Shown: positions 47,112 to 56,857, counted from the first letter of the stretch. The stretch: 64,000 nt of DNA from Pseudomonadota bacterium (GCA_030576275.1 JALIBN010000029.1:1-64000); one strand, 5' to 3'. Notes: generated from the letters alone by a model not told the origin. Made by a program: numbers and translations.

Positions 47112-47636
47112 ATGGCTATCAGCTCCAAGATCAATAAAGTTTCCCTTAATATTGCCGACATGGATCGGCATTATTATGAAAGCCACGAATTAACGGTCGC
47201 ACAACACCCCTCTGAAACAGACTTTCGATTTATGATTCGTCTGGTGGCATTCATGGCTAATGCCCATGAGCGACTTAGCTTTACTAAAGGAATCGATAGT
47301 AGTGAGGAGCCAGATCTCTGGCAAAAGTCGCTGACCGATGAGATTGAGTTATGGATCGACCTGGGTCAACCAGATGATAAAAGAATTCGTAAAGCCTGTG
47401 GTCGTGCCAAACAAGTCATTATTTACACTTACCATGAAGGCAAAGCAAAAGTCTGGTGGGAGCAACAACAGACAAAGCTACACCGATTTAATAACCTTAC
47501 CGTTATTCATATTAATGCTGGAGGTATAGAAACAATGATTAAACGTTCGATGAGTTTGCAATGCAATATTCAAGATGGCGAAATCTATTTGAATGATGAC
47601 AACTTAAATCTCACTATTACGCAAATTAAACGTTAA
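47112..47636 (+). CDS. yaeQ: YaeQ family protein
   Basis: A 174-residue YaeQ-family protein with a PD-(D/E)XK nuclease-like fold. Typical segments are KVSLNIADMDRHYYESHELTVAQHPSE at the N-terminus, RLVAFMANAHERLSFTKG, LWQKSLTDEIELWIDLGQP and VIIYTYHEGKAKVWWEQ. Its biological role remains unclear; E. coli YaeQ was linked to RfaH-independent transcription. It is intact and has its own terminator downstream. Confidence 0.92.
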   Translation: MAISSKINKVSLNIADMDRHYYESHELTVAQHPSETDFRFMIRLVAFMANAHERLSFTKGIDSSEEPDLWQKSLTDEIELWIDLGQPDDKRIRKACGRAKQVIIYTYHEGKAKVWWEQQQTKLHRFNNLTVIHINAGGIETMIKRSMSLQCNIQDGEIYLNDDNLNLTITQIKR

Positions 47637-47673
47637 GACTAATATCTGATCGTGCTCACAATAATAGACTTAA

Positions 47674-47708
47674 AAAAGCTCTGCTTCATATACTGAATCA
47701 GAGCTTTT
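47674..47708. terminator. Bidirectional terminator between yaeQ and the sqr remnant
   Basis: A perfect ten-base stem AAAAGCTCTG / CAGAGCTTTT (47674-47683 and 47699-47708) has a 15-base loop. It ends in T-rich sequence on the plus strand and in a T6 run on the minus strand, so it can serve both converging transcripts. Confidence 0.85.
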
Positions 47709-47755
47709 AGATTTAAATCAGCTATCGCTGTAACTCAATATTGACTGAACAAACA

Positions 47756-48258
47756 TTATTTTGTTTTAGCTCTTCCTAAGAATTTCAAAAAATATTTTTC
47801 AAAAGCAGGTTCAGGCGACCCTTTTTTCATTTTATAGATGAAGTATTTTTCAAAGCCCACCTTAGCATAATGTACCCATTTACCTTTTTTCATCCATGAG
47901 GCATTACGTGGTGGAATCTGTGGGCTCCCAACAAACGCAGCCCATGTCGCTTTAGCATGCGGTTCCTTACCTTCAATCGCAGCTTTAATATTACTGACTG
48001 ATGCTGTGGCCGTACTTTCGATCATGTAACCCGTTCTAGGGACGCCAACAGCTAAAGCTGTCACCCTACTGGCGGAATAGCAATACACACTCCCACTCCA
48101 TAATCATTAGTGAATTTAGGGTTACGTTGAAATTCATCAACCTTGATAAATCCACGCGGGTTTACAACGTCTTCCCCCATGTCCGCCACACAATCTACGC
48201 CTTTGAAAGCAGGTAAATCGGCAGTGCTCGCACCAATAATGATTATGTGCCGCTTTTT
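47756..48258 (-). pseudogene. sqr: Sulfide:quinone oxidoreductase remnant (internal deletion and frameshift)
   Basis: The last 100 codons (GVPRTGYMIESTATASVSNIKA, SPQIPPRNASWMKKGKWVHYAK, FEKYFIYKMKKG) are the C-terminus of a sulfide:quinone oxidoreductase. Upstream, after a one-frame shift near 48060, comes VNPRGFIKVDEFQRNPKF and VGVCIAIPPV, also from the late part of the enzyme. This is joined almost directly to the N-terminal Rossmann start KKRHIIIIGAST, preceded by an intact AAGGAG site. About 270 residues of the middle, including catalytic cysteines, are gone. The initiator ATG is not visible either. The gene is dead; it shows that the lineage once oxidised sulfide. Confidence 0.88.
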
Positions 48259-48278
48259 CGCTCCTTGAAATTTTTAAT

Positions 48279-49205
48279 CTAATGTAAGGTAGTTGAGTCT
48301 GAACTAGGTGTTGAACTTACTGAAAAGATAGTTGCTACATCAACCTTATCGAAATGATAGTGTTCATTACAAAATTCACAAGCAACTTCAATATGGCCTT
48401 GCTCAGCAACTAGATCATTCGCATCTTGCTCACCCAATAAAGTAATAGTATCAGCCACACGCTCACGCGAACAACTACAGGCAAAACTTAGCTCCGTTGA
48501 GCTTAACAAGCGACATTCTTCTTCATGGAATAAACGATGGAGTAAGGTTCCTGCTCCTAAGTTTAGCAATTCATTTGGCGTGATAGTGCCTGCTAATTGG
48601 CTAAGTCGTGACCAATGTTCCTCATCTTCTTCTTTATCGTTTTCAGTACTCGGTAATTGTTGTAAAAATAAACCTGAAACACTATTGACATCGGCTGCCA
48701 ACCAGATCTTAGTATCAAGTTGTTCTGATTGATTGAAATAGGTTTCTAGTACACCAGAAATTGACTCAGCTTCTAGGCTTACAACACCTTGATAGGGTTG
48801 TTTTGAACCTTCGACATCAATCGATATAGCTAAGACACCCTCTCCCGTTAGCTCGCTCATGCTCGCGTCATCTTGAACATGACCATCCCATTGTGCAAAA
48901 GCGCGTAAGGTATTATCACTGGTGCATTCGACCATCATCAAATTTACTGGACCCGATGATTTGCTTTGTAAAACAAGTCGACCTTTAATTTTCACCGTGG
49001 CAGCCAACAAGGCTGCAGCTGCCATCATTTCACCTAGCAAACGCTGAATAGCAGGTGGGTAGTCACGTCTTATTAAAACTTGTTGCCAACTCTCAGTCAG
49101 ATGAACCCATTCACCTCGCACCGGCGCATTATCGAAAATAAAACGTTGTAAATTATCAGACTGAAATGCAGTCTGTTCAGTAATGTTATTTATTGTGTCG
49201 GTCAT
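48279..49205 (-). CDS. hslO: Hsp33, redox-regulated holdase chaperone HslO
   Basis: A 308-residue cytoplasmic chaperone that becomes active when oxidised. The start at 49205 (MTDTINNI) follows a GGAA site; a longer frame upstream would run into the htpG terminator. The redox-sensing zinc centre is intact near the C-terminus: CSCSRERV (CxC) and CEFC (CxxC). The N-terminal domain segments RRDYPPAIQRLLGEMMAAAALLAATVK and KGRLVLQSKSSGPVNLMMVEC are typical. It follows htpG, but a strong terminator lies between them, so expression may be partly separate. Confidence 0.95.
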   Translation of the reverse strand: MTDTINNITEQTAFQSDNLQRFIFDNAPVRGEWVHLTESWQQVLIRRDYPPAIQRLLGEMMAAAALLAATVKIKGRLVLQSKSSGPVNLMMVECTSDNTLRAFAQWDGHVQDDASMSELTGEGVLAISIDVEGSKQPYQGVVSLEAESISGVLETYFNQSEQLDTKIWLAADVNSVSGLFLQQLPSTENDKEEDEEHWSRLSQLAGTITPNELLNLGAGTLLHRLFHEEECRLLSSTELSFACSCSRERVADTITLLGEQDANDLVAEQGHIEVACEFCNEHYHFDKVDVATIFSVSSTPSSDSTTLH

Positions 49206-49211
49206 ATTTTT

Positions 49212-49250
49212 TCCAAAAAAAATGCTGGGCAGAACTCTACCCAGCATTTT
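49212..49250 (-). terminator. Rho-independent terminator of htpG
   Basis: An 11-base perfect stem AAAATGCTGGG / CCCAGCATTTT (49219-49229 and 49240-49250) with a ten-base loop. On the minus strand it runs into a T8 tract. It lies within the hslO leader, seven bases or more before that start codon, so read-through would feed hslO. Confidence 0.92.
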
Positions 49251-49286
49251 AACTTAGCTTCGACATTTCTGCCGTGAAACAAACTT

Positions 49287-51200
49287 TTATTTTGTTAACA
49301 TTAATAATAGTTCATTCATTTTTTTAACATAGCTTGCAGGATCTTCTAACTGACCACCTTCTGCTAATAAGGCTTGATCGAATAAAATTGATGACCAATC
49401 AGCAAATAAAGCCTCGTCAGATTCAGCTTTAAGACGCTCAACCATAGGATGCTCAGGGTTAAGTTCAAAGATAGGTTTAGAGCTACCAACATCCTGACCC
49501 GCAGCTTTCAACATGCGTTCAAGATTAGCACTCATTTCATTGCTATCAGCAACTAAGCAAGCTGGTGAATCGGTCAAACGATGGGTAATGCGAACATCTT
49601 TAACTTTATCACCCAAAGCGGTTTTAACGCGTTCAACAATATCTTCAAAGTTTTTATCAACTTCTTCTTGGGCTTTTTTCTCAGCTTCGTCTTCTAATTC
49701 ACCTAAGTTTAAATCACCTTTCGCAACGGAATGTAATTGCTTGCCATCAAACTCAGTTAATGAATTGATCATCCACTCGTCGACTCGATCCGTCATTAAT
49801 AATACTTCGATGCCTTTTTTACGGAAGACTTCTAGATGCGGACTATTTTTGGCAGCAGCAAAACTTTCTGCGGTGATGTAATAGATTGTGTCTTGTTTCT
49901 CTTTCATTCGGCTGACATAGTCTTCCAATGAAACAGTTTGATCTTTGTTACCAGATTCAGTAGATGCAAAACGTATCAATTTAGCTAAGGCGTCTTTATT
50001 TACGTAATCTTCGCCTAAACCTTCTTTAATTACTTGACCAAACTCAGTCCAGAATGTGGTGTATTTTTCAGCATCATTTTTAGCCATTTTAGCTAATTCG
50101 CTCAGTATTTTTTTCACTGATGCAGTGCGAATACTGTCAATGACTTTACTGCCTTGTAAAATCTCACGTGATACATTCAATGGTAAATCATTGGTATCAA
50201 TCACACCACGAATAAATCGAAGGTAACGTGGCATTAATTGCTCAGCATCTTCCATAATAAAGACGCGTTTAACATAGAGCTTTAGGCCTTTTGAGCTATC
50301 ACGATCCCATAAATCAAAGGGTGCTTTTGCTGGAATAAAAAGTAATGAAGTATATTCTGTTTTACCTTCTACTTTATTATGACTCCAACTTAAAGGGTTC
50401 TGGTAGTCATGAGAAATTTGTTTATAGAACTCATTATATTCATCATCAGAAATATCGTTTTTAGATAAGGTCCACAATGCGGTTGCTTTATTAACGGTTT
50501 CATCTTCAAGCACTACCGCGTTGTCGATTTCACCCTCTTCGTTTAGCTCAGGTTCTTTAGCCATGACGATGGGTAAATTGATGTGATCAGAGTATTTAGT
50601 AATACAACTACGTAAACGCCAGCTATTTAAAAACTCATCTTGGTCTTCACGTAGGTGCAAAATAATTTCTGTACCACGTGTTGGTTTATCGATAGTTTCA
50701 ATAGTGAAATCACCTTTACCTGCTGATTCCCATTGCACGCCATGTTCGCTTGTTAAACCAGCTCGACGCGTTTTTAAGGTCACTTTGTCAGCTACGATAA
50801 AGGCAGAATAAAAACCCACACCAAATTGACCAATCAACTGTGAATCTTTGCTTTGATCACCAGTCATTTTATCGAAGAATTTTTTAGTGCCTGAGTTAGC
50901 AATGGTACCAATATTTTCGATAACTTCCTGACGATTCATACCTATACCATTGTCGGTAATGGTGATCGTTTTAGCTTTATTATCAAAGGCAACTCTAATT
51001 TTTAATTCCGCATCACTTTCATAAAGCGCATCATCTGACAACGCTTCAAAGCGTAATTTATCAGATGCGTCAGACGCATTAGATATCAACTCACGCATGA
51101 AAATTTCTTTATTGCTATAAAGTGAGTGGATCATTAGATCCAATAATTGTGAAACTTCTGTCTGAAAACCTAGCGTTTCTTTATGTGCATCAACAGTCAT
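49287..51200 (-). CDS. htpG: HtpG, Hsp90-family chaperone
   Basis: A 637-residue bacterial Hsp90. The start at 51200 ([19 protein letters not shown]) has a GGAGG site nine bases upstream. GHKL ATPase motifs are present: [32 protein letters not shown] and [11 protein letters not shown]. The middle domain has the family arginine segment NVSREILQ. A sigma-32-type promoter lies directly upstream, so heat-shock control is well supported by sequence. Confidence 0.96.
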   Translation of the reverse strand: MTVDAHKETLGFQTEVSQLLDLMIHSLYSNKEIFMRELISNASDASDKLRFEALSDDALYESDAELKIRVAFDNKAKTITITDNGIGMNRQEVIENIGTIANSGTKKFFDKMTGDQSKDSQLIGQFGVGFYSAFIVADKVTLKTRRAGLTSEHGVQWESAGKGDFTIETIDKPTRGTEIILHLREDQDEFLNSWRLRSCITKYSDHINLPIVMAKEPELNEEGEIDNAVVLEDETVNKATALWTLSKNDISDDEYNEFYKQISHDYQNPLSWSHNKVEGKTEYTSLLFIPAKAPFDLWDRDSSKGLKLYVKRVFIMEDAEQLMPRYLRFIRGVIDTNDLPLNVSREILQGSKVIDSIRTASVKKILSELAKMAKNDAEKYTTFWTEFGQVIKEGLGEDYVNKDALAKLIRFASTESGNKDQTVSLEDYVSRMKEKQDTIYYITAESFAAAKNSPHLEVFRKKGIEVLLMTDRVDEWMINSLTEFDGKQLHSVAKGDLNLGELEDEAEKKAQEEVDKNFEDIVERVKTALGDKVKDVRITHRLTDSPACLVADSNEMSANLERMLKAAGQDVGSSKPIFELNPEHPMVERLKAESDEALFADWSSILFDQALLAEGGQLEDPASYVKKMNELLLMLTK

Positions 51201-51246
51201 TAAATTGTGCCTCCATCCGGCATTGTTTGTTAACTTCAATGTCAGC

Positions 51247-51276
51247 AGATGGGGGCAGGTGCTGATAGTTCAAGGG
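51247..51276 (-). promoter_or_regulatory. Sigma-32 (heat-shock) promoter of htpG
   Basis: Read on the minus strand: CCCTTGAA (51269-51276; -35), a 14-base spacer counted from CTTGAA, and CCCCATCT (51247-51254; -10). This matches the RpoH consensus CTTGAA-13/15-CCCCATNT almost perfectly. The htpG start codon is 46 bp downstream. Confidence 0.93.
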
Positions 51277-51380
51277 CTGATTTCTAAATTCAAATGTTTA
51301 GAAATAGAACATAATTATTAATTATAATTTTTCAGCGGCCGATACCGTAAAGATACGCAGGTTCTTGCGAGGAAAATACT

Positions 51381-51977
51381 ATGGAAACTAACTTATTCAG
51401 CCAAACGGTTAAAACATTAGCCAAATCAGATACTAAGCAAGCCAATACTTCTCCTATGGGCCAGCAAGTATCTGAGCTAGCTCACGCCAAGAATACTGAT
51501 AAAGCACAAGAATCAAGCTCAGTTACAGCAAAAAAACAACTCAATGCCGCCATATTACAATCTGCAGTTGATGTGAGCGCTGGTAGTAAATTTCTATCAC
51601 TAACATTTAAGACAGCAATCGAAAGTATCAATGATGCTTTAAAAGAAACTTTAGGCGATAACGTTATTAAAAATGCATATGATTCTGGTCTCGACATTAG
51701 CCCTGAAGCAACAGCTGAACGCATCGTATCATTAAGCACCGCATTCTTTGGTTCATATCAAAAACAACATCCAGAACTATCTCAAGAGGATACGTTAACA
51801 AAATTTACCGATCTAATTAATGGCGGAATTAATACAGGTTTTGGTGAAGCTCGTGATATTTTGAGTGGGCTACAAGTATTGGAAGGTGGTATTGCCATTA
51901 ACATTGATATTACCTACGCTCTTGTACAGGAAAAATTAACCTCTTTTATCGAAAACTTCGGTAAGACTGCTCAATAA
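51381..51977 (+). CDS. DUF5610 domain protein
   Basis: A 198-residue protein with a GAGGAAA ribosome site. The first 60 residues are low-complexity (S, T, K, A, Q). From about 65 on it matches the DUF5610 domain: AIESINDALKETLGDNVIKNAYDSG, SPEATAERIVSLSTAFFGSY, GFGEARDILSGLQVLEGG and a final ITYALVQEKL. No signal peptide or membrane segment is present. The function is unknown. Its start is divergent to htpG with about 100 bp between their promoters. Confidence 0.82.
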   Translation: METNLFSQTVKTLAKSDTKQANTSPMGQQVSELAHAKNTDKAQESSSVTAKKQLNAAILQSAVDVSAGSKFLSLTFKTAIESINDALKETLGDNVIKNAYDSGLDISPEATAERIVSLSTAFFGSYQKQHPELSQEDTLTKFTDLINGGINTGFGEARDILSGLQVLEGGIAINIDITYALVQEKLTSFIENFGKTAQ

Positions 51978-52334
51978 TATAAACGGTTATCCTATTATTT
52001 GTGTCTATCAGCGGTCTTTTACGCTCAGTATTTTAGCTGATAGAAGGCTGGAATCTAGCGGGAAAAGGCCATCCCTTTTGTCTCTCACATCCTAAAATGT
52101 AAGACATCACGAGAATCCATTCATCAAAAATACAAGTAACATACGTTAATGAAAACTTAAGACCATCTTTCAGACTGTGACATAGTTAATATATATTCCG
52201 CTCAACTATTCCACATCAACAAATTACTGCACAATATCATTTCTTAAACTGATAGACGTGATATCGTTTATTGCGTTAAAAACGTTTTTAACTAGTGCTA
52301 ATACAACTACTGAAAAGAGAGAGATATCCTTAAT
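51978..52334 (+). other. Intergenic stretch before the EEP gene
   Basis: About 355 bp. It holds an inverted repeat CTATCAGC (52005-52012) / GCTGATAG (52036-52043) with a 23-base loop and no T-run, shortly after the DUF5610 gene. Otherwise nothing is visible. Confidence 0.45.
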
Positions 52335-53087
52335 ATGCAGGAAAATCAGTTGCGCATCCTGACCTATAACTTACATAAAGGATTCAGCGCGGGTAATCGC
52401 CATTTTATCTTACATAAAATTCGTGATGCCTTAATTGAGTCTGATGCCGACATAATGTTTCTACAAGAGATGCAAGGCCAACATACCGGACATGAACAAA
52501 CCCATCAAAATTGGCCGGACATACCCCACTCAGAGTTTTTGGCACACAACCGTTGGCCGCACTTTGCCTATGCTAAAAACGTTACCTACGAAGCCGGACA
52601 TCATGGTAATGCAATACTCAGCAAATATGCTATTCAACACTGGGAAAATATTAATGTCTCGCCTTTTGCATGGGCTAGCCGTAGTTTATTACATGGTGTG
52701 ATCAGCCTACCTAATCAGGGTGGAGACTTGCATATTATCTGCATTCATCTTGGATTAATGGCGATGGAACGCAGGCGCCAATTTAAAACTTTATGTACCC
52801 GCATTGACGAACATGTTCCGCATGATGCACGTCTGATTGTCGCTGGTGATTTTAATGATTGGACAGGACAGGCTGAAAAGCTTTTTTCTCAACACCTGAA
52901 TTTGAAAGAAGCTTATCGAACCCTGCATCACAAACATGCTAAAACTTTTCCAGCGTGGTTGCCGGTATTGAAAATGGATAGAATTTATTATCGAGGGATA
53001 GAACCGGTGTCATGTGACCGCCCAAATCGCAAACTGTGGAATAACTTATCTGATCACTCACCACTAGTCGCTACATTTCAACTATAA
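52335..53087 (+). CDS. Endonuclease/exonuclease/phosphatase (EEP) family hydrolase
   Basis: A 250-residue DNase I-like hydrolase, similar to YbhP. Metal and catalytic motifs are intact: TYNLHKGF, FLQEMQG, HHGNAILS, IICIHLGL, VAGDFNDW, KMDRIYYRG and LSDHSPLVA. It has no signal peptide, so it is cytoplasmic or membrane-peripheral. The substrate may be nucleic acid, phosphoinositide-like lipid or another phosphodiester. The 3' end overlaps the convergent thpR gene by ten bases. Confidence 0.87.
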   Translation: MQENQLRILTYNLHKGFSAGNRHFILHKIRDALIESDADIMFLQEMQGQHTGHEQTHQNWPDIPHSEFLAHNRWPHFAYAKNVTYEAGHHGNAILSKYAIQHWENINVSPFAWASRSLLHGVISLPNQGGDLHIICIHLGLMAMERRRQFKTLCTRIDEHVPHDARLIVAGDFNDWTGQAEKLFSQHLNLKEAYRTLHHKHAKTFPAWLPVLKMDRIYYRGIEPVSCDRPNRKLWNNLSDHSPLVATFQL

Positions 53088-53593
53088 CCTAAGGGCCAGC
53101 TTTCCAGTACCTGATAATCCACTCCCCTAGCTGTAGAAACCGACTCAACCAAAGCAAAACTTATTGCATGCCAGCAGATTGAAGTAAGCATGGTGGTCGG
53201 ATTAGGCTGAACTTTACGCGCTAATGTCACATGCGCAGTATACGGTCTGCTATCAAGTTCAACACCACAATCCCCTATCACAATTTTTAATTGTTCTACT
53301 AAATCAATAATCTGTTGCGGCTGTTTGCTACTCGTTAAACATAAAACGCCTGCATCTGACCTCGAGGTTAATTGATCAAAAAAAATCGTAATTGGCTCTG
53401 CTGTAATGTCAGGGATAGACCGTCGAATTGACCGTTCTATTTTGTCATCTACGCGGCCCATAAAAGCTAATGTTACATGTAAATTTCTTGGTCTAACTTT
53501 TTTTAAATGCCTACAAAAGAGCGACTTATTCAATAGGTCGATTTTCGCTCTGGTTACCTGATCCGGCCATAAAGCAAAAAATATCCTTTTCAC
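53078..53593 (-). CDS. thpR: RNA 2',3'-cyclic phosphodiesterase ThpR (2H family)
   Basis: A 171-residue 2H phosphoesterase. The two HxTx motifs are HVTLAF (H39) and HVTLAR (H121), which form the catalytic pair. The MKRIFFALWPDQVTR start is typical of the LigT/ThpR group. It opens 2',3'-cyclic phosphates on RNA or joins 2'-5' ends in vitro; the in vivo role is uncertain. It follows yaaA by three bases in DUF4389-yaaA-thpR. Confidence 0.9.
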   Translation of the reverse strand: MKRIFFALWPDQVTRAKIDLLNKSLFCRHLKKVRPRNLHVTLAFMGRVDDKIERSIRRSIPDITAEPITIFFDQLTSRSDAGVLCLTSSKQPQQIIDLVEQLKIVIGDCGVELDSRPYTAHVTLARKVQPNPTTMLTSICWHAISFALVESVSTARGVDYQVLESWPLGYS

Positions 53594-53596
53594 TGT

Positions 53597-54361
53597 TTAC
53601 CCATGATCGCGTAGAAACACCCATTCATCGGCTTGTGACATTTCTGGACTAAATCGGTAGCCTTCACTGTCAAAGCCTTTGATGTTCTCTGGTTCATTAA
53701 TGCTATGGTCAATAATGTAACGGCTCATCAATCCTCGGGCTTTTTTTGCGTAAAAACTGATGATCTTATATTGACCATTTTTCCAATCTTTAAATACTGG
53801 CGTGATGATGCGGGCTTTCAACTTTTTAGCTTCTACTGCCTTGAAATATTCATTAGAAGCCAAGTTGATAAGTACGCCATCTTTCAGTTCTGACTCTATC
53901 GACTCACGAAGTTGGCTACCCCAGAATTGGTAAAGATCTTTACCTTTTACATTGGCAAATTTTGTACCCATTTCTAAGCGATAGGCTTGCATGAGATCTA
54001 AGGGTTTCAGCACACCATACAAGCCAGATAATATCCGTAAATGTTGCTGAGCAAAATCTAGCCCGGCAACATCCAAAGTATCGGCATCCAGCCCCGTATA
54101 GACATCGCCTTTAAAGGCTAACAAGGCTTGTTTGGCATTTTGTAAATTAAATGGTTTCTGCCATGTTTGAAAACGCGCCATATTAAGCGCCGCTAGTTTA
54201 TCGCTTAGCTTCATTAATGACGCGATATCAGCCGTGGATAAGTCTTTGAGTTCATTTATCAGCTTTTGCGATTGCGGCAAGAACCTAGGTTGACTGAATT
54301 TTTCTGTACTAGGTGCAGTTTCAAAATCTAATGTTTTAGCGGGTGAGATTACAATAAGCAA
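53597..54361 (-). CDS. yaaA: Peroxide stress protein YaaA
   Basis: A 254-residue DUF328/YaaA protein that limits free intracellular iron and DNA damage during peroxide stress. It starts [14 protein letters not shown] and contains [49 protein letters not shown] and [11 protein letters not shown], all family hallmarks. It has full length. It is placed between DUF4389 and thpR genes on the same strand, spaced 12 and 3 bp. Confidence 0.95.
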   Translation of the reverse strand: MLIVISPAKTLDFETAPSTEKFSQPRFLPQSQKLINELKDLSTADIASLMKLSDKLAALNMARFQTWQKPFNLQNAKQALLAFKGDVYTGLDADTLDVAGLDFAQQHLRILSGLYGVLKPLDLMQAYRLEMGTKFANVKGKDLYQFWGSQLRESIESELKDGVLINLASNEYFKAVEAKKLKARIITPVFKDWKNGQYKIISFYAKKARGLMSRYIIDHSINEPENIKGFDSEGYRFSPEMSQADEWVFLRDHG

Positions 54362-54373
54362 CGTGATGTCTTC

Positions 54374-54748
54374 CTATACGTCAGATTTAGTATCCGGTTT
54401 TGCTTCATCATCAGACACGGGGTCAGACGCTGGTGTTTCATATTCAGCGTCAATAATTTCACCCTCAGACTCAGCAGATTGCCATGCTTGGAATGGATAA
54501 GGTTTAGTTTCATCTGTATACGTTAAGAAGGCTGCAATTTCTCGCAAATAGCGTACGAGATCACCTGAAAACCTGCGAATTTCACTGTTAGGATTACCCA
54601 TTAACAATGCAAATACAACCTGTACAACAACAACAACGCATAGCACCATCATAACCAAATATAAAATAACGCCAAATAACAACATATAAAGAATTCGAGT
54701 CCATTGATTTGCATTCGTTATATTATTTTTAATTTCTTGCTTATCCAT
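54374..54748 (-). CDS. DUF4389 membrane protein
   Basis: A 124-residue protein with one long or two short hydrophobic helices (about 17-50: RILYMLLFGVILYLV and following), then FSGDLVRYLREIAAFLTYTDE, the conserved part of DUF4389. The C-terminal 40 residues are acidic and disordered. Its function is unknown. It heads the small minus-strand operon with yaaA and thpR. Confidence 0.8.
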   Translation of the reverse strand: MDKQEIKNNITNANQWTRILYMLLFGVILYLVMMVLCVVVVVQVVFALLMGNPNSEIRRFSGDLVRYLREIAAFLTYTDETKPYPFQAWQSAESEGEIIDAEYETPASDPVSDDEAKPDTKSDV

Positions 54749-54870
54749 GTTTAAAACTCCAAGTGAAAAAATATTCAGCTAATTGTACATGACGGACCAT
54801 AGAACTGCTTATAGTGCTTTCTAGCCAATTATGGGACACTCTATACCACGAAATAAGATAATAACAATTA

Positions 54871-55398
54871 ATGACCTCAAAACTCCGATTATTTATAAAG
54901 TTCATCGACACATTTATTGAATGGACCGGTAAGACCTCATCTTGGCTAGTGCTAGGCTTAGTCTTGTTAATTTGTTATGACGTAGCAATGCGCTACTTAT
55001 TCCAACAAGGTTCTGTTGCCTTGCAAGAACTGGAGTGGCATTTATTTGCTCTTATATTTTTGCTCGGTTCAGCCTACACACTAAAACACGATGAACATGT
55101 TCGGGTAGATATTATCTATCAAAGCCATTTTATGTCAGATAAAAAACGGGCTTTAGTCAATATATTTGGCGCCTTATTTTTACTACTTCCTTTCTGTATT
55201 CTTATTTTAACCAGTAGCTGGCCATTTGTGGAAAACGCCTTTAATTATAATGAAGGATCGCCCGATCCTGGAGGCTTACCCCATCGATTTTTACTCAAAG
55301 GTAGCTTATTAGTCGCCTTTGGCTTAATTATCTTGCAAGCTTTGGCCGACTTGGCTAGAAATATCCTAACTATTAGCAACAACATCAAGGTCGAATAA
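54871..55398 (+). CDS. dctQ: TRAP transporter small permease (DctQ)
   Basis: A 175-residue inner-membrane protein with four predicted helices. RYLFQQGSVALQELEWHLF, GSAYTLKHDEHVRVDI and NEGSPDPGGLPHRF are typical of DctQ subunits from the mannitol/chloroaromatic-compound TRAP subgroup. It works with DctM and a periplasmic solute-binding protein in sodium-driven uptake. Its stop shares one base with the dctM start (TAATG). No binding-protein gene is adjacent. Confidence 0.9.
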   Translation: MTSKLRLFIKFIDTFIEWTGKTSSWLVLGLVLLICYDVAMRYLFQQGSVALQELEWHLFALIFLLGSAYTLKHDEHVRVDIIYQSHFMSDKKRALVNIFGALFLLLPFCILILTSSWPFVENAFNYNEGSPDPGGLPHRFLLKGSLLVAFGLIILQALADLARNILTISNNIKVE

Positions 55399-56699
55399 TG
55401 GAAGTTTGGGCTTTGGTAATGTTTGCGGTGTTATTTTTACTGTTACTAGTTGGTTTTCCGGTCGCCTTTACACTCGGCGCTGTCGCATTAGCCTTTGGTA
55501 GCTTTTTTCTCGGTTTCGACTTTTTCAATCTTTTGCCACTACGTATTTGGGGTATCATGACCAACTTCACCCTGTTGGCGGTACCATTATTTGTATTTAT
55601 GGGGGTAATACTTGAAAAATCGGGGATAGCTGAGCAGTTACTGGAAACAATGGGCCGATTATTTGGCCGTATTCGAGGCGGCTTAGCTATATCTGTTGTG
55701 TTAGTTGGCGCATTGCTCGCAGCTACAACTGGCGTGGTAGGGGCATCTGTCGTCACCATGGCAGTTATCGCCCTGCCTTCAATGTTAAAACATGGCTATG
55801 CACCGACATTAGCTAGCGGTACTATCGCAGCCTCCGGTACTTTAGGGCAAATTATCCCTCCCAGTATCATACTGATTCTATTAGCAGATGTTATTGGTGT
55901 GCCAGTGGGCCAACTGTTTATTGCTGCAGCAGTGCCCGGCATGATGCTGGTCTTTGCTTATATTGCCTATATTGGCTATGTGGCTTGGCGACACCCTGAA
56001 CTTGCTCCCGCGATTGTCACCGATCCAAAAAATGACGAAGATCTCGGTTATACCGTGTTGAAGAGTATGCTACCGCCATTGATGTTGGTATTAGCCGTAT
56101 TAGGCTCGATATTCTTTGGTATTGCCTCACCCACAGAATCTGCTGGTGTTGGTGCACTGGGAGCTATGTTATTGGCCTTGACTCATGGCAAGTTAACGTT
56201 GAGTAATCTTCAAGATGCATCACGTCAAACTACCCGTTTAACCAGTATGGTATTTTTGATTTTAATTGGTGCAACCGCATTTGGTCTGGTATTTGTTGGC
56301 ATGGGAGGAGATAAACTTATCTTCGACATTTTTGCTAACTTACCTGGAGGAAAATGGGGATTCCTCATCGTCAGCATGCTACTTATTTTTGTATTGGGAT
56401 TTTTCTTGGACTTTATAGAAATTTGTTTTATTGTCGTACCGATCATTGCTCCGATTGCTATTCATATGGGCTTAGATCCCTTATGGTTTGCATTGCTGAT
56501 TGCACTGAACTTACAAACTTCATTTTTAACTCCGCCATTCGGCTTTTCTTTATTTTATCTAAAAGCCAGTGCACCGACACTTAAACTACAAGCTATTTAT
56601 CGTGGCATCGTACCGTTTGTCATTATTCAACTTGTCGTATTAGTTGCCTTAATTAGCTTTCCAGATGTTGCTTTATGGCTTCCACGTTTAATGGATTAG
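55398..56699 (+). CDS. dctM: TRAP transporter large permease (DctM)
   Basis: A 433-residue membrane protein with about twelve helices. Family segments include LLLVGFPVAFTLGAVAL, FTLLAVPLFVFMGVILEKSG, GASVVTMAVIALPSML, ASGTLGQIIPPSIILILLA and LNLQTSFLTPPFGFSLFYLK. The TPPFG motif with its aromatic neighbours belongs to the DctM conduction path. The substrate is not predictable without the DctP protein. Confidence 0.93.
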   Translation: MEVWALVMFAVLFLLLLVGFPVAFTLGAVALAFGSFFLGFDFFNLLPLRIWGIMTNFTLLAVPLFVFMGVILEKSGIAEQLLETMGRLFGRIRGGLAISVVLVGALLAATTGVVGASVVTMAVIALPSMLKHGYAPTLASGTIAASGTLGQIIPPSIILILLADVIGVPVGQLFIAAAVPGMMLVFAYIAYIGYVAWRHPELAPAIVTDPKNDEDLGYTVLKSMLPPLMLVLAVLGSIFFGIASPTESAGVGALGAMLLALTHGKLTLSNLQDASRQTTRLTSMVFLILIGATAFGLVFVGMGGDKLIFDIFANLPGGKWGFLIVSMLLIFVLGFFLDFIEICFIVVPIIAPIAIHMGLDPLWFALLIALNLQTSFLTPPFGFSLFYLKASAPTLKLQAIYRGIVPFVIIQLVVLVALISFPDVALWLPRLMD

Positions 56700-56774
56700 C
56701 TTAAAAAAACTCGTAATAGTTTGATTTTGACTACAAAAAATGCAGTAACCAAAACTGTATAAAAAAGTCCTATG

Positions 56775-56831
56775 CTCGGCATTTTTTTGCCGAAACACGG
56801 AGGAAAACTTCAGGATGCTTTCCTCGTGTTT
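56775..56831. terminator. Structured convergent end between dctM and glnB
   Basis: Two adjacent stems: TCGGCA / TGCCGA around a T-rich loop (56776-56793), then AAACACGGAGGAAA (56793-56806) pairing with TTTCCTCGTGTTT (56819-56831) with one bulged base. They lie between the converging dctM and glnB genes, and probably act as a terminator for one or both. Confidence 0.6.
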
Positions 56832-56857
56832 GATGGCCGCGATGCTGTTTTATCCAA

